From Panagrolaimus kolymaensis (lineage: Eukaryota > Nematoda > Chromadorea > Rhabditida > Panagrolaimidae), in NCBI GenBank assembly GCA_028622995.1, contig JAJQJQ010000021.1, forward strand, positions 3,720,001-3,784,000: 64,000 nt of DNA, written 5' to 3'. Both the position numbers and the translations under genes were made by a program. Shown piece by piece: positions 43,361 to 54,927 of this stretch. The first letter of the stretch is position 1. Each line of letters opens with the position of its first letter. The notes under the pieces were generated by a model, which saw only the letters and a program-made list of their open reading frames with translations, had not been told where the DNA came from and did no database searches.

Positions 43361-44297
43361 AAAATCTTGTTTATTTTTTTCTTGATTAATTGAGACTACT
43401 TCATCCATTCTTTTTTTATATAATTTTTATTACCAACACCCATACTCTTAGTTTTGCGTGCAACAAAAACTTAAGGTTTTTTCTTTAATTTACTTTTTTA
43501 TAAAATTGTTAATTACTCATACTCTGGAATTTTATCCATAAATAAAAGCATTTATTAAAAAAAATAGTCGTTGGATGCAAACACAAGAAAATTGAATTTG
43601 TTCAGCAAATGTAAAGTAAAAAAAAAAACTAAATAATTTTCAATCTTTTTTTACTTCACTAGTTTGTTTGTATTCTTGACTTTGACGAGTTTAGAATCAC
43701 TTGCTAAAATTTTAGTTCAATTTAATAAATCTAGTATAAATTTATTTTTAACTATCAAAAAAAGAAATATTTGGAAAATAAAAAACATTCGTTAATCGAA
43801 ATCAATCCTTTATAAAAATACATTTTATTAACATCCTTTTACTTTAAAAACATTTGGCTTAATACATGGTTTATTAAATTTTTTTTTGTTAAATTAAAAT
43901 TAAAAAAATGTTTCAATTTTGAACGATAGATTTAGTTTTGTAATAAATATTCTGACGTAAAAAAACAAACCAACTTTTTTATTCATTAAAACTAAACGAA
44001 CAACAAAGGTGTTTCGATTAATCCAGTTTTTAAGGAAAAAACACTTTTAAAGGAATGATTGAATAATTTTTGAATGAGACATATGTGTAAGACTAGTTTG
44101 TTTCCATTTATGAGTGACCAACCACGCAATGAGCAATTTTCGATGAAAGGCACTCAAAATTAGAAGAAGATTGGAGGAAAGAAACAACCGGCTTGGAATT
44201 ATCCAGAAAAAAAAAGGGAGGACAAGCATGGATCACGTAAGAGAATTGAAAAGGATAAATTGAGAGCTCAAAATTGAAAAATTCATTATTCGTCATA
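43361..44297. other. intergenic
   Basis: AT-rich; contains an AATAAA-type signal near 43540 (CATAAATAAAAGC) for the myosin gene. No further gene seen. Confidence 0.5.
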
Positions 44298-45582
44298 ATG
44301 GATTATCAAAAAATGCAAAGTGCTCGAATTGCTGGTTTTGTAGCAATCGCAGCTTCCATTGGAGCTTTATTTACTGTATTCACTTACATTCCAGCATTAT
44401 CAGCTAAAATTAATGGAATCAATGAAATGGTAAATTTTGCAATTTTAAAATGTTAAAAAAATTTTTTTGTTTAGCTCAAATTTGATTCAGCTGAATTTCA
44501 ACTTATCGCTGATGAAGCTTGGATTCAAATGATTTCAGTTAAAAATACAATGGGTGGAAGCAGAATTAGACGTGATGCTTATGATGATTTACCCAAAGTT
44601 TATCCATTAAAAAATACTTATGCTAAAAAGGATGCATTTGTAATGAAACCTACTTGCTGTAAGCTTTCGCCAGTGCAAAAAAATCTATTTAAACGTTATT
44701 TTTAGCTTGCAATGCGCAAAACTCATGTCCACCTGGACCTCCAGGACAAACAGGAAAACCTGTAATTTATTATTTTAGAAAGCAAAGGCAATAAAAAAAA
44801 AAAAATTTAGGGTGAAGATGGAGTTCCAGGTACTCCTGGTGAAAGAGGTGCTCCAGGTCTTCCAGGCATTGCTCCACCTGTTACTGTTGATCCAAATCAA
44901 GGATGTCGAGTATGAATTTAATTTGTTTTATTACTTTAGAAAATATACACATTTTTTTTAGGTTTGTCCACATGGACCTCGTGGTCCATCAGGATCTCCT
45001 GGTGAAGCTGGACCCGATGGAGAACCAGGTGCTCCTGGTCCACCAGGTAGACCTGGTGAAGATGGAAGACCTGGATTCCCTGGAAATCCTGGAAGCCCGG
45101 GTGAAGCAGGAAAAGCTGGTAAAGTTGGAGAACCTGGTAAACCAGGTCGAGATGGAGTATGTTGATTGATAGTTTGCATATTTTCTATTTTTTACCACAC
45201 GATTTAGATTCGTGGAATGAAAGGTGAAACCGGAAAGAAGGGAGAACCAGGACCAATTGGACAAAAAGGTAGTGAAGGATACCCTGGACAAGATGGTCAA
45301 CGTGGAAATGATGGATCTCCAGGCCCATCAGGACCTCCCGGAACTCCAGGAATGCCAGGACAAAGAGGCCATACTGGATTACAAGGTCAAGCTGGAAAAC
45401 CTGGTGAAGATGGTGAATATTGTCCATGCCCATTGCGTACTTCAGGAGTTGATAAACCATCACCAAGTGGCGGATATGAACAAAATCAAGCAGTTGAAAA
45501 GCAAACGGTTAGTCAAGCACCTGCTTATGAACCCGAAAATGCTGCAGTTGAATCACATCGACCTTATCGTCGCCTTGTTTAA
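44298..45582 (+). CDS. Cuticle collagen
   Basis: 346-aa nematode cuticle collagen in six exons (44298-44429, 44475-44658, 44706-44761, 44811-44909, 44962-45156, 45208-45582). The N-terminal hydrophobic segment ([22 protein letters not shown]) is the conserved type II anchor of this family. [10 protein letters not shown] gives the subtilisin-like processing site (RIRR). Cysteine clusters flank the triple-helical blocks (PTCCSC before; GCRVCP between; YCPCP after). Gly-X-Y blocks run from NSCPPGPPG through a long central region with only short interruptions (for example at the exon 5/6 junction). The C-terminus ([24 protein letters not shown]) is non-collagenous. Such proteins are secreted by the hypodermis and cross-linked into the cuticle. 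An earlier in-frame codon (44274) is possible but less likely as the start. Confidence 0.97.
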
Positions 45583-46037
45583 TTAAATTTTTTTCTTCAT
45601 TTTTTGAATTTTTTTATTAATACTTTATTAAAAATAAAAATTTCAAACAAAACAATAAAATAAAAAGACCTTTGGTAAACGTAAAAGCATTTTGTAAAAA
45701 ATAACTTTCACGTGGTAGTGATGATGATCGTAAATTGGTCAAAAAAAGAAGAGGGGCAATAACAACAGCCAATAAATTAAGGTCAAGGATAACCAATATT
45801 TACAAACTCAAAAAATGAAATAATAAAAAAGTTTTTACGCCTTGGGTCGGTCGCCTTCTATTTAAACAAATAAAAAAACATAAAAGATAATCCTAAAAAG
45901 ACCCGAAAGCTTTTAGAAGGCAATCAAAGGCTAATAAAAAGACAAAAACATAAAATAATAAAATTATTAACAAAATAATGGAATGATTGGAAACTGAAAG
46001 CTATGAAAAATCAAAAAAGAGGAAAGGAAGAAATTAT
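45583..46037. other. convergent intergenic region
   Basis: Between the convergent collagen and calreticulin genes. AATAAA motifs near 45630 and 45655; nothing else recognised. Confidence 0.5.
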
Positions 46038-47471
46038 TTAAAGTTCATCATGATCTTCTTTATCTTCATCCTTATCCTTATCTTCTTCTTCTTCAGCTTC
46101 ATCATCATCCTTTTTGGTTTCTTCAGTTTCTTTACGTTTCTTTTCTTCTTCTTCCATCTTTTTACGTTCAGTTTCATCGTGTTCTTCCTTCTTTTTCTTT
46201 TCGGCTTCACGAAGGGGTTCGAAAGTTTCAGCTGCATGAGATTTAGCTTCATCAATGGAATCAGTGATAAGGACATTATCAAAGATAGTGCCGGATTTTA
46301 CTTGCCAAAGATCAAAACCGATAGCTCCAAAATCTTTGTAAAGGTAAATATCATCATCAGGGGCATATTCTGGATTATCAATTTCGGGATGGATCCACTA
46401 AAAAAATATGAGGAAGGTTTATAGTTTTGCTTGATTTTTAGTTTTTCTAAGCTTACTTTTCCTTTGTAGTTGGGGTTTTTGACTTGTTTTGGTTTCCATT
46501 CACCTTTGTATGCTGGGTTATCAATCATTGGAGGTTCCCATTCGCCGTCCATTCTGAAAATTAGAAAGTTTATAATATTTAATTTTTTTAAACTAATTAT
46601 AAATAGCTCACTCGCTGTCCCAATCTGAGGGCATCTTAGCCTCCGGATCAGGGATATGTTCAGGTTGTTCCCAATCCTAAAGAAAAAAAAGTATTTTATT
46701 GCATTTTTGGTTTAGCAAGAAAACTTACATCAGGTTTGGTATCATCTGGGTCATCAATGTATTCCTTGTCATCCCAATCTGATGGCTTGCTAGCATCGGG
46801 ATCTTTGATTTTCTTAGCTGGGAGGAAGTCCCAATCAGCTTCAAGTTCACCTGATTCAACCTTTTCACCATCGATTTGAACTTCATATGTGTTATCGGGG
46901 TTGAGGATCAAAGTGTAAAGATGGGTAAGTTCATCATCTTTAGCGCGAATATCTTTTTTGATGAGATGGTTTTTGCCTTTATAGTTAAGGATAACGTGAA
47001 CTTTCTTTGTTCCTGGTCCGCAAAGATCAGGGCCAAACATGAGATTGTATTCCGTTTCGCCATGGAAATTTTCAAGATCAGCATCAGATGCCATAACTTT
47101 AACGTATCCACCACCACAATCAATAAGTTGTTCGTGCTTTACGGTGAATTGAACAACAATGGATTTTCCTTTATTTGTGAATTTGGGGAATTTAGCGGCT
47201 ACGGAGTAGAATTTAGCATCTTGAGAAGTTTGGATACCAGCATCACGTTTAGCATCGCCATAAAATTTACCAGGGGAAAGTTTGAATTTTCCATAATCAT
47301 CCTTGTGTTTGGATTGAATCCATCGAGATTCCCAATCAGAATCTGAACAAATTAAGGGGAGTTAGATTCTATAAATCAAGAGACTCATGACTCACCGAAT
47401 TCTTCCTTGAAGTAAACTTCACCGAGAACCACAGTGGCTACAATAGCCAAAGTGATAATTTGTCTCAACAT
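46038..47471 (-). CDS. crt-1: Calreticulin
   Basis: 403-aa ER luminal lectin chaperone and calcium store in five exons (47471-47396, 47342-46729, 46676-46612, 46553-46457, 46397-46038). The signal peptide is [17 protein letters not shown]. The globular lectin domain has both conserved cysteines (DCGGGYVKV and [14 protein letters not shown]) and the [14 protein letters not shown] region. The P-arm carries three DPDAxKPxDWD-type repeats and three GEWxPPxIxNPxY-type repeats. The C-domain is a long Glu/Asp/Lys tract (calcium-binding) ending in HDEL, the ER retrieval signal. All splice junctions are GT-AG and in frame. It acts in glycoprotein folding and calcium homeostasis. Upstream on the same strand lies a TGACGTGGA element that would fit induction by the unfolded protein response. 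Confidence 0.98.
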
Positions 47472-47725
47472 CCCTACTATCAACAACGAATTGGTTGGGT
47501 CTTTGGATTGATCACCTAAAATATAATAAAAATATCAGTCGAAGCTTTAATATTATTTATATATTACAATAAAAATGCTAAAATACAAGCTCAAAAAGAA
47601 ATGCCACGATGCTGTCTCTTATTGGAGGCTAAATGAATGAAGGCAAATGTGTAAGGGAGTGCCTCTCCGCCTCTTTTAAAATTGTTCGAGAAAGAGACTC
47701 AAATATGCGGGCATATACCGATTGG

Positions 47726-47734
47726 TCCACGTCA
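47726..47734 (-). promoter_or_regulatory. UPRE/XBP-1-like site upstream of calreticulin
   Basis: On the minus strand the sequence reads TGACGTGGA, a match to the unfolded-protein-response element TGACGTGG. CCAAT boxes lie beside it (ATTGG at 47721, CCAAT at 47743). It is 255 bp upstream of the calreticulin ATG. Confidence 0.5.
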
Positions 47735-47782
47735 TCAACCAACCAATGAGAATGCGCCAGAGCAATGAAAAAGGAGGAGCTT

Positions 47783-47792
47783 CTTTATAAAG
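47783..47792. promoter_or_regulatory. Palindromic TATA-like box
   Basis: CTTTATAAAG reads the same on both strands, so it could serve either calreticulin or a divergent plus-strand transcript. Confidence 0.35.
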
Positions 47793-47918
47793 CCAACGTG
47801 GCGCGGACGTACAAAAAAAAGGTCAGCTGTAATACCTTTGCTTATTATATAGAGAAAAGATGTAAATTCATTGAATAATTTTCATCGTCGATATTCAATA
47901 AAAAAAACTCAAGTGCAA

Positions 47919-48254
47919 TGATAAGCCTTTATCGACAAATTTTGTATTATTTTGCTGGGACAAACCTTTTCAAAAAATAAAAAATATTTATCCAACATTC
48001 TTTTAAATAGAAAAAAATTCTTCGATCCAAAAGCCAATAAAGCTGACGATGACAAATTAATTGTATGCAAACTTTTAAAAGAAAAGAAAAAAGAAGAGAT
48101 AAGAAGCAACTTTGATTCCTTTCTTGCAAGTAATAATTATTGTAAACAAATATGCTCATGCAAAAGTACTAATCCAAAATTAGAAAAATTCAATCCTTTG
48201 AAAAATAATTCATGCAAGCTTGTTTCATCAAACATTTTTGATGATATTCAGTAA
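47919..48254 (+). CDS. Weak candidate small basic Cys-containing protein
   Basis: A frame open from 47952 to 48254 encodes KKFFDPKANKADDDKLIVCKLLKE... with four Cys in NNYCKQICSCKS and a later NNSCKL, but has no ATG. Using the ATG at 47919 and an intron 47943-48008 (GTATTA to AAATAG) gives an 89-aa product in frame. The composition is more protein-like than the surroundings and it lies downstream of the TATA-like box on the plus strand, but the donor is weak. No family recognised. Confidence 0.3.
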
Positions 48255-49075
48255 AGTAAACATATCCAATAACCAACAGCAGCTATGAAAACTAAACAAA
48301 AAAAAATGGGCGATAAATGTTTCAAAAGCAAATTATCACATTTTTGGTACAAATTTTTTGTAAGTATGTATGGTGAATTCAAAAAGATCATGTTGATTAT
48401 CAAAGCAGTTGAAGATCGATGAAAACTTTCTCTTCCTTAAACAACATTTAAATTTTGATTAAATTTTGAAATTATAGTTTCTTTGTAAAATTGCTTGTTA
48501 TTATATTCAAAAGACATTCTTTATCACAAAGTTTATGAAACTTTCAAATGGATAATTGAACTTGCAAATGCCACCAACAACAAAAAAAAGTATGACTTTA
48601 TGTTTGTACGTACTTGACTCATATCGGGTGTAAAATTGTTAACAAAAAGGCGAATTTTGAGCTTCTAAAACAATTTGACTTCTTCTTTCATTACTAAATT
48701 TTACCAACAACAAAAAAAATTTCAAAGTAAAGCTCATCGAGAAAATAATAATTGAAAACTTGCTAAATTTGTTATAAATTTTTTCCATTGCTGCGACGTA
48801 TTTTTCATGCTGAATACAATCTTGACACGACTTTGCCTGCATCAACAGCAAGCAGCAGCCTTTTTTCCATTTTTTTTTTCAGTTCCCAAAAATTTTCTTT
48901 CGCATGCGTCAAACTTTTTATCGTCCTTTTTTTCAACCATTTCTCCAAAAAAATTAACCTTTTTTTCATTAATTTTGTTCCATAATTAATTTGCAAGTAA
49001 TGTTTTGTCGTGTTTTAAGCTTATTGTGGTAATATTGATTAGAATCATATATAATTTATTGCTTTTATAGATAGG
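48255..49075. other. intergenic, ubl-1 promoter side
   Basis: No gene seen. An acceptor (GCTTTTATAG) 5 bp before the ubl-1 ATG suggests trans-splicing. Confidence 0.5.
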
Positions 49076-49830
49076 ATGGTCTTCCTTCGAACTCTCTCGG
49101 GCCAAACCGCCGTGCTCAGCGGATCTCCTGCTTCAACTGTTTCTTACGTCAAATCTCTCATCGAACGTCTTGAAGGTATTCCTGCTGAAGATCAACGTCT
49201 CCTCTTCGCAGGTAAGCATATTTTTACATTTTTGCTGAATCCCGAGAGTATATACACAATAAGCCCTATTGTGTATTACTTGAGGACGGACCCGGCTCTG
49301 CCTTAAATTCATTCGCTTATTTTAAGGTAAACAGCTCGATGATGGTGAATTGACTCTTGCTGATTATGGTATCGAAGAACTTTCATCTCTTGATTTCGAA
49401 CTTCGTCTTCTTGGTGGTGGCAAAAAGCGTAAGAAGAAGGTTTACTCAACTCCCAAGAAAGTCAGTCACAAGAGAAAGAAGGTCAAGCTTGCTGTCCTTA
49501 AATACTATAAGGTATGTTTTATCATTTCTTTGCTTGAGAAAATAGTTGGCTTTGCAATGATTAATCCGTTATTTTTGTGTCTAGACCTATGACTGTTAGT
49601 GATATGGTATACGAGAAAAATGAGCATGCCATTTTAAGAATTTGATTTATTTTTTACTTGATTAGTTACTAATTTGTTCATTTTTTCAGATCTCTGATGA
49701 TGGTAACATCGAACGTCAACGTGTTGAATGTACTAGTGCAACTTGCGGTGGTGGTGTCTTCATGGCCAAACACAAAGATCGTCATTACTGTGGAAAATGT
49801 CATGCTACCTTGATTGAACAAAAGAAATAA
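49076..49830 (+). CDS. ubl-1: Ubiquitin-like/ribosomal protein S27a fusion
   Basis: 153-aa fusion in three exons (49076-49211, 49327-49511, 49690-49830). Residues 1-74 are a divergent ubiquitin-like domain ([14 protein letters not shown]..., [20 protein letters not shown], ending LRLLGGG), as in the nematode UBL-1 proteins where the ubiquitin moiety has drifted. The rest is eS31/S27a: [24 protein letters not shown], and the zinc finger C-x4-C...HYCGKCH. GGG before KKRKKK is the expected processing site that frees the ribosomal protein. It is a component of the 40S subunit. A foldback transposon begins 11 bp after the stop codon, so the 3'UTR and poly(A) site must lie in transposon sequence. 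Confidence 0.97.
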
Positions 49831-49841
49831 TCATTGTTTGT

Positions 49842-51635
49842 CACGGCGGTATAAAAGTGAAGTTCAAATGGAAATGAAAAATTTGGTCGTTGGTGGTCGA
49901 ATTGCCAAAAACCAAAGGAAAAGCTATTTTTTTGTAAAAAATGGCTGTTTTTTTGCATATTTAATTATAATTCTCTACGGATATTCAGTTGAAAAATATT
50001 GAAACTCTCACAGAATATGTAATCGAATATTGCGGATAAGATCGTGAAGATAGATTTTCATAAAAAAATCAATGAGCCGAAATCCTAGCGTAAGAGTTTT
50101 GAGCATTTTGGTCATTTTTACGTTAGAAAAAGTGATTTTTTTTGGAACTTTTTCAGAAACAATTATGGCTAAATTCATTAAGTTGCTTTAATTTTATTCT
50201 GTGACATTGAAAATCTATAATCTTATCTTGCCTACAAATTGGTATAATTAGTTTTTCCGAAGACAATCTTTTTACGAAAATCCTGACGTAAGAGTTTTTT
50301 TCATGCATGATAACATAGCTTTTTTGACAAAATTCCAAGGAAAACTATTTCATAAACACTTGTAAAAATTCAAAAATGGTCAAAAAACGATAAAATAAAT
50401 CCCCTTTGAATTTCTAGTAACAATTGAATATTTTTTTGTTAAACTTGCTTTTGCACCACAACCACTTGAAGCTTTTATAATAGCATCATAGTAGCAGACG
50501 ATGCTCAAAAAAATCAAAATACTCAAAATGTGTGATTTAATTTTAAACTCATCATTCCTAGACGTAATATGGGTCGTAGAAAACGAATTTGATAACCATT
50601 GGTCCATTTCATTATCTAGTTTATGAGCTATGAATTTTTTAAATATGAAAATTTTTCGCTTTGCTATAACTCCATTTTAAGCTTATCACCAGGGCTTTGC
50701 GATATCGATATTTGTAAGTCCCGATATCGATATTCGATATTCGATATTAAAATTTATTTTTCCGATATCGATATTCGATATTGGATATCCAAAAAAAGCC
50801 CCGATATTTCGATATTCGATATCGATATTCGATATATCGCAAAGCCCTGCTTATCACCCTCAGTAATTATTATAAAATTCGGTTTCTACGACCAAAATTA
50901 GGCCTAGAAATGATGAAAGTAAGCCAAAATGGTTGATATTGAAAATAATAATTTTTTTGAGCATCGTTTGCTACTATGATACTATTATAAAAGCTTCAAG
51001 TGGTTGTGGTGCAAAAGCAAGTTTAACAAAAAAATATTCAATTGTTACTAGAAATTCAAAGGGGATTTATTTTATCGTTTTTTGACCATTTTTGAATTTT
51101 TACAAGTGTTTATGAAATAGTTTTCCTTGGAATTTTGTCAAAAAAGCTATGTTATCATGCATGAAAAAAACTCTTACGTCAGGATTTTCGTAAAAAGATT
51201 GTCTTCGGAAAAACTAATTATACCAATTTGTAGGCAAGATAAGATTATAGATTTTCAATGTCACAGAATAAAATTAAAGCAACTTAATGAATTTAGCCAT
51301 AATTGTTTCTGAAAAAGTTCCAAAAAAAATCACTTTTTCTAACGTAAAAATGACCAAAATGCTCAAAACTCTTACGCTAGGATTTCGGCTCATTGATTTT
51401 TTTATGAAAATCTATCTTCACGATCTTATCCGCAATATTCGATTACATATTCTGTGAGAGTTTCAATATTTTTCAACTGAATATCCGTAGAGAATTATAA
51501 TTAAATATGCAAAAAAACAGACATTTTTTACTAAAAAAATAGCTTTTCCTTTGGTTTTTGGCAATTCGACCACCAACGACCAAATTTTTCATTTCCATTT
51601 GAACTTCACTTTTTCATTGAAGCTATACCGCCGTG
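49842..51635. mobile_element. 1.8-kb foldback DNA transposon, TTGT target duplication
   Basis: Inverted arms of about 750 bp face each other, beginning CACGGCGGTATA and ending TATACCGCCGTG. The outer ~500 bp are nearly identical: a 61-codon stretch at 50153-50338 minus and 51127-51312 plus translates identically. The inner parts are more diverged, and the right arm has an extra GCTTCAATGAA-like segment near its tip. TTGT flanks both sides (49838-49841 and 51636-51639). No transposase is encoded, so it is non-autonomous. The superfamily is not assigned. Confidence 0.92.
50690..50849. mobile_element. hAT-type MITE nested in the foldback element
   Basis: 160 bp with ends CAGGGCTTTGCGATAT and matching inverted ATATCGCAAAGCCCTG, and the 8-bp duplication CTTATCAC at 50682-50689 and 50850-50857. 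The interior is a run of GATATCGATATTC-type repeats. It sits in the loop of the foldback element, so it inserted later. Confidence 0.93.
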
Positions 51636-51639
51636 TTGT

Positions 51640-51874
51640 GTTAATTTTTTTGTTATTTTTTAAAATAAAGTTGTTTTTATAAATCTTGTTGGACATTCTT
51701 ACGTGAGCATGAAAAAACGGGAAAGGCAGAAAAAGTGGTTGTCGCAGTAACAGCTGGAAATATGAGTGCGCGTGCGTTGAAGAAATACAATGATGTTTTT
51801 TGTTTGTTCTTTTTTGTTCATTTTTTTTCCACTGCAATGCGCTGCTGGGTTGAGGTTTATTGTCAGCAGCATCA
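51640..51874. other. spacer between foldback element and transporter gene
   Basis: Short 5' region of the SLC46-like gene with an acceptor-like TGTCAGCAG just before the ATG. Confidence 0.4.
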
Positions 51875-54853
51875 ATGAATGGAGCGAATATTTCAAATCA
51901 GCCAACAGAAAATGCTGTTGCATTAGAAACTGCAACACTTCAATCGGAAATTTCAATGAGTTTAGTAACGGAAGATGCTGCGCCTTTGAGGGTTCGTCGA
52001 TTTTAAAAAGCGGTATAATTATTTAATCAATATTTTTTCTTGTTTTAGGTTACGCATCAAAATGGAGCTTATTCAAGAACAACAACAGCGGCAGGAACAT
52101 CGAGATTAGCTGAACCATCAACAATAACATTTGCACCAACAACGGCATCAGAAGGATGGCGATGCTGTCAATGGTTGAAAAAAGCCAATGCCGAACCAAC
52201 TATATTCTTTTTTTCTATTGCATTTGGAATTTTAATGGCAATGCAAACTTTATTTTTATATTGGGCACGATGTGTGGAATTATTTCAAGATCAAGTAAGG
52301 TTCAAACTACAGCTTTTTTTGAGCGAAAAAAAACAGTGAAGTGAGATGCATTTGCAAATGTTCAGGTTCATTTTTTTGCGTACATAAAAAAAGAAAGTTG
52401 AATTGAAATGAAATTAAAAGCTTTTTTGCTTGGACATAAATTAGTCATCATTCATTTTATTTTTTTGTTTAAAAATGATCCATTTGTGGTTGCATCGTTT
52501 CTTTCTTTTTTCTTTTGATAAGCAAGCTTCTGTGTCTCCTTCCATTTTAATTCATCGCATTTTTGAATGGAAAAAAAGTAAAACCAATCAATGTTAATTT
52601 TAGTCAAAAGCAGAATATCAAAATGTTACAGAACTTTGTACAACCCTTTCATCAACAAATAATACAAAATTTCTTGATATTGTTGAAAAAGATATTACAA
52701 ATACAAAAATTTATCTTCAAGTAAGAGACCAAAGCAAACAAACACATTATGCAGCTATAGTACCAATTATTTTTTTAGGGTGTTAGTACAATAACATCAA
52801 TGATAACTGCACCAATTATGGGAACATTATCTGATGGAATTTGTGGTTTGTTTGTTTTTTGTAATTCAAAAAATATTCACAATAATTTTTTGAAGGTCGT
52901 CGAATTCCATTAATTTTTTGTTTGATGGGTCTCATAGCTTATTGCGGATTACAAACACTCGGAGTATTATTTTATGAAACAATAAACGTATATTATTTTT
53001 CATTTGGTGGCGAACTTCTTGCTGGACTTTTTGGTGGTTTAGCTGGAGTTTTTACTCTTTCATTTGCGATTGTAACTGATGATTGCAGAAATGAACATTC
53101 TATGGTTAGTAAATTTTTATATTTAAAAGATTTTTTTGTTTGTTTGTAAAGGTGAAAGAAAGAAAAATAACAACGTGATGATTGCGCACAAGTTTTAAAG
53201 TTCACAAAAATTGAATGAATAGCGATCGCTTTTTTTGTTGCAAAAAAAAAGGTGTTGCACAAGCACCAAAAATAAACAACTTGTTTGTTTGCCTTTTTTG
53301 GAAGGCATGTTACTCAATGAAATTTTTTTATAAGACACTAATCGCCTGAAACCACCGGATATGACTCCATGCGTTGTTGAGTTATACCTTAGCGCAAGAT
53401 TCGATTACTTACATCTTCAAAAAACTTTCTAATCTTTAGCTTGAATTTTTAACAACTTTTTTTTAAATTCAGGAAGCAAATGGAATACCATTACGAATTG
53501 CAGCTAGTTGTGCAATACAAGCAATTGGAATTATGCTTGGAACTTTTATTGTTTCAATGTTTTCTGTTGCAGCAGAAATTTCCACTGTTTTACATGTTCA
53601 AGGATACTTAAATATGTCTATGACAGCATTATTTTGTGCAATCGCTTCACTTTTATATACCATATTTAGGCTTAAAGATAGTTACATCAATAAAGGTTTG
53701 ATAAAAATTTAGTTTAAAAAAAAGAAGTTTTTTGATGGATAAAAAATAATTTTAGTGCCACAAGAAGCTCCGATAGTTGGTGCAACAATCATTCATTCAT
53801 CGATGGCTTCGCCACAAACACAAAATCAATCATTCATTGGAAAATTAAAACAATTTTTGTATGAGCTCGTTGAAGTCGTTTGTGAAAAACGAATAGGATG
53901 GAGTCGATTTTGTTTGAATGTTTGCATCGTTTTTATGTTTGCTGATTTTTTGGCAAATGGTAAATCCTTTTAATTATTAATTTCTTTATCTCCTTCTAAA
54001 ACTTATTTTAGATACTGGCATTTTTGCTTTAATAACAAAGCGACCACCTTTTAATTGGGCGGATGAAACATTTTCAAATTTTATTTTATTAAAAACATTT
54101 TTAATGACCGCAAGTATGATTATCGTTCCAGCTGTATTTGATAAGATGAACCTCATTGGGGCTGATTCTTATATGATTATGATGGGATTAATTGCTTGTA
54201 TGACCATGAGCTTCCTTTTTGCATTTGCTAAAACAACAGAAATGATTTATTTTTGTAAGCCTTTTTTTAAACTTTTTAATATTAAAGCTACTGTAATTAA
54301 CTAATAATTTCTTCAACTTACTTCAAAGATTTCTAATTTGATAATTTCAGCGGCAATATTTTTCTTCTTTGGTGGAGCTTTAGGACCCGGTTATCGTACT
54401 CTTCTCCCCAAAATGGTTCCTCAACATCAAACAGCTCGATTGTTCAGTCTTGTTTCAATGATTTTAGTTATTTGTCCTTTAATTTCTTCCGCAATTTTTA
54501 ATAATATTTATGAAGCAACTCTCGATTCCTGGCCGGGTTTTGTATTCTTCCTTTATGGATGCTTACATTTTATTGTATTTTGTGGACAAGTGTAAGTTTA
54601 CTAAACACCCATTCAGAATCTCTTTGATAATTGCAATTTTAGATTGGTTCATAAACTTATGTTACCAATTTGGAGAAAAGATATTTATCAATTTTTGCCT
54701 TCTGATGACACTCAAAGGTTGTTGAATGATAACGATGATGATGAAGAAGAGGATATTGATGATAATACAGTTTCAACAAATACAGCAGTAAATTCAGAAA
54801 GTTCAGATGCACCTCATCCAATTATACCTCCTGGGCATAGAATTAATTTATAA
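51875..54853 (+). CDS. SLC46-like major facilitator transporter
   Basis: 625-aa membrane transporter in ten exons: 51875-51991, 52049-52294, 52604-52720, 52779-52845, 52896-53104, 53473-53695, 53756-53959, 54012-54254, 54351-54591, 54643-54853. A long polar N-terminus leads to [14 protein letters not shown], typical of SLC46 helix 1. Then come an extracellular loop with Asn-glycosylation sites, the MFS signature [14 protein letters not shown] after helix 2, about twelve hydrophobic segments in all, and a large central loop. [19 protein letters not shown] matches the helix 7-8 region of SLC46 proteins. The C-tail is acidic ([13 protein letters not shown]). Family members carry folate-like or peptidoglycan-derived solutes with protons at plasma or lysosomal membranes. 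The substrate here is unknown. Intron 5 (53105-53472) is larger than the others and AT-rich. Confidence 0.85.
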
Positions 54854-54927
54854 ATAACCTCAAATGTATTTATTTATCATAAAATTTTACGGGATTAAAA
54901 TTTAAAATAAAAATTAATTAGTTAATT

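Noticed and set aside
44958..45466. Long minus-strand frames rich in Gly-Pro within the collagen gene
   Set aside because: They are the mirror of Gly-X-Y codons on the opposite strand.
50380..50607. Minus-strand 75-codon frame with a hydrophobic stretch inside the foldback element
   Set aside because: It lies in an inverted-repeat arm, the mirrored copy is not kept as a frame, and no family is recognised.
50153..51312. Two identical 61-codon frames on opposite strands
   Set aside because: They are the two arms of the foldback transposon, not duplicated genes.
53335..53415. GC-richer block with a B-box-like GATTCGATTAC in a transporter intron
   Set aside because: The B box is poor and no A box lies at the right spacing.
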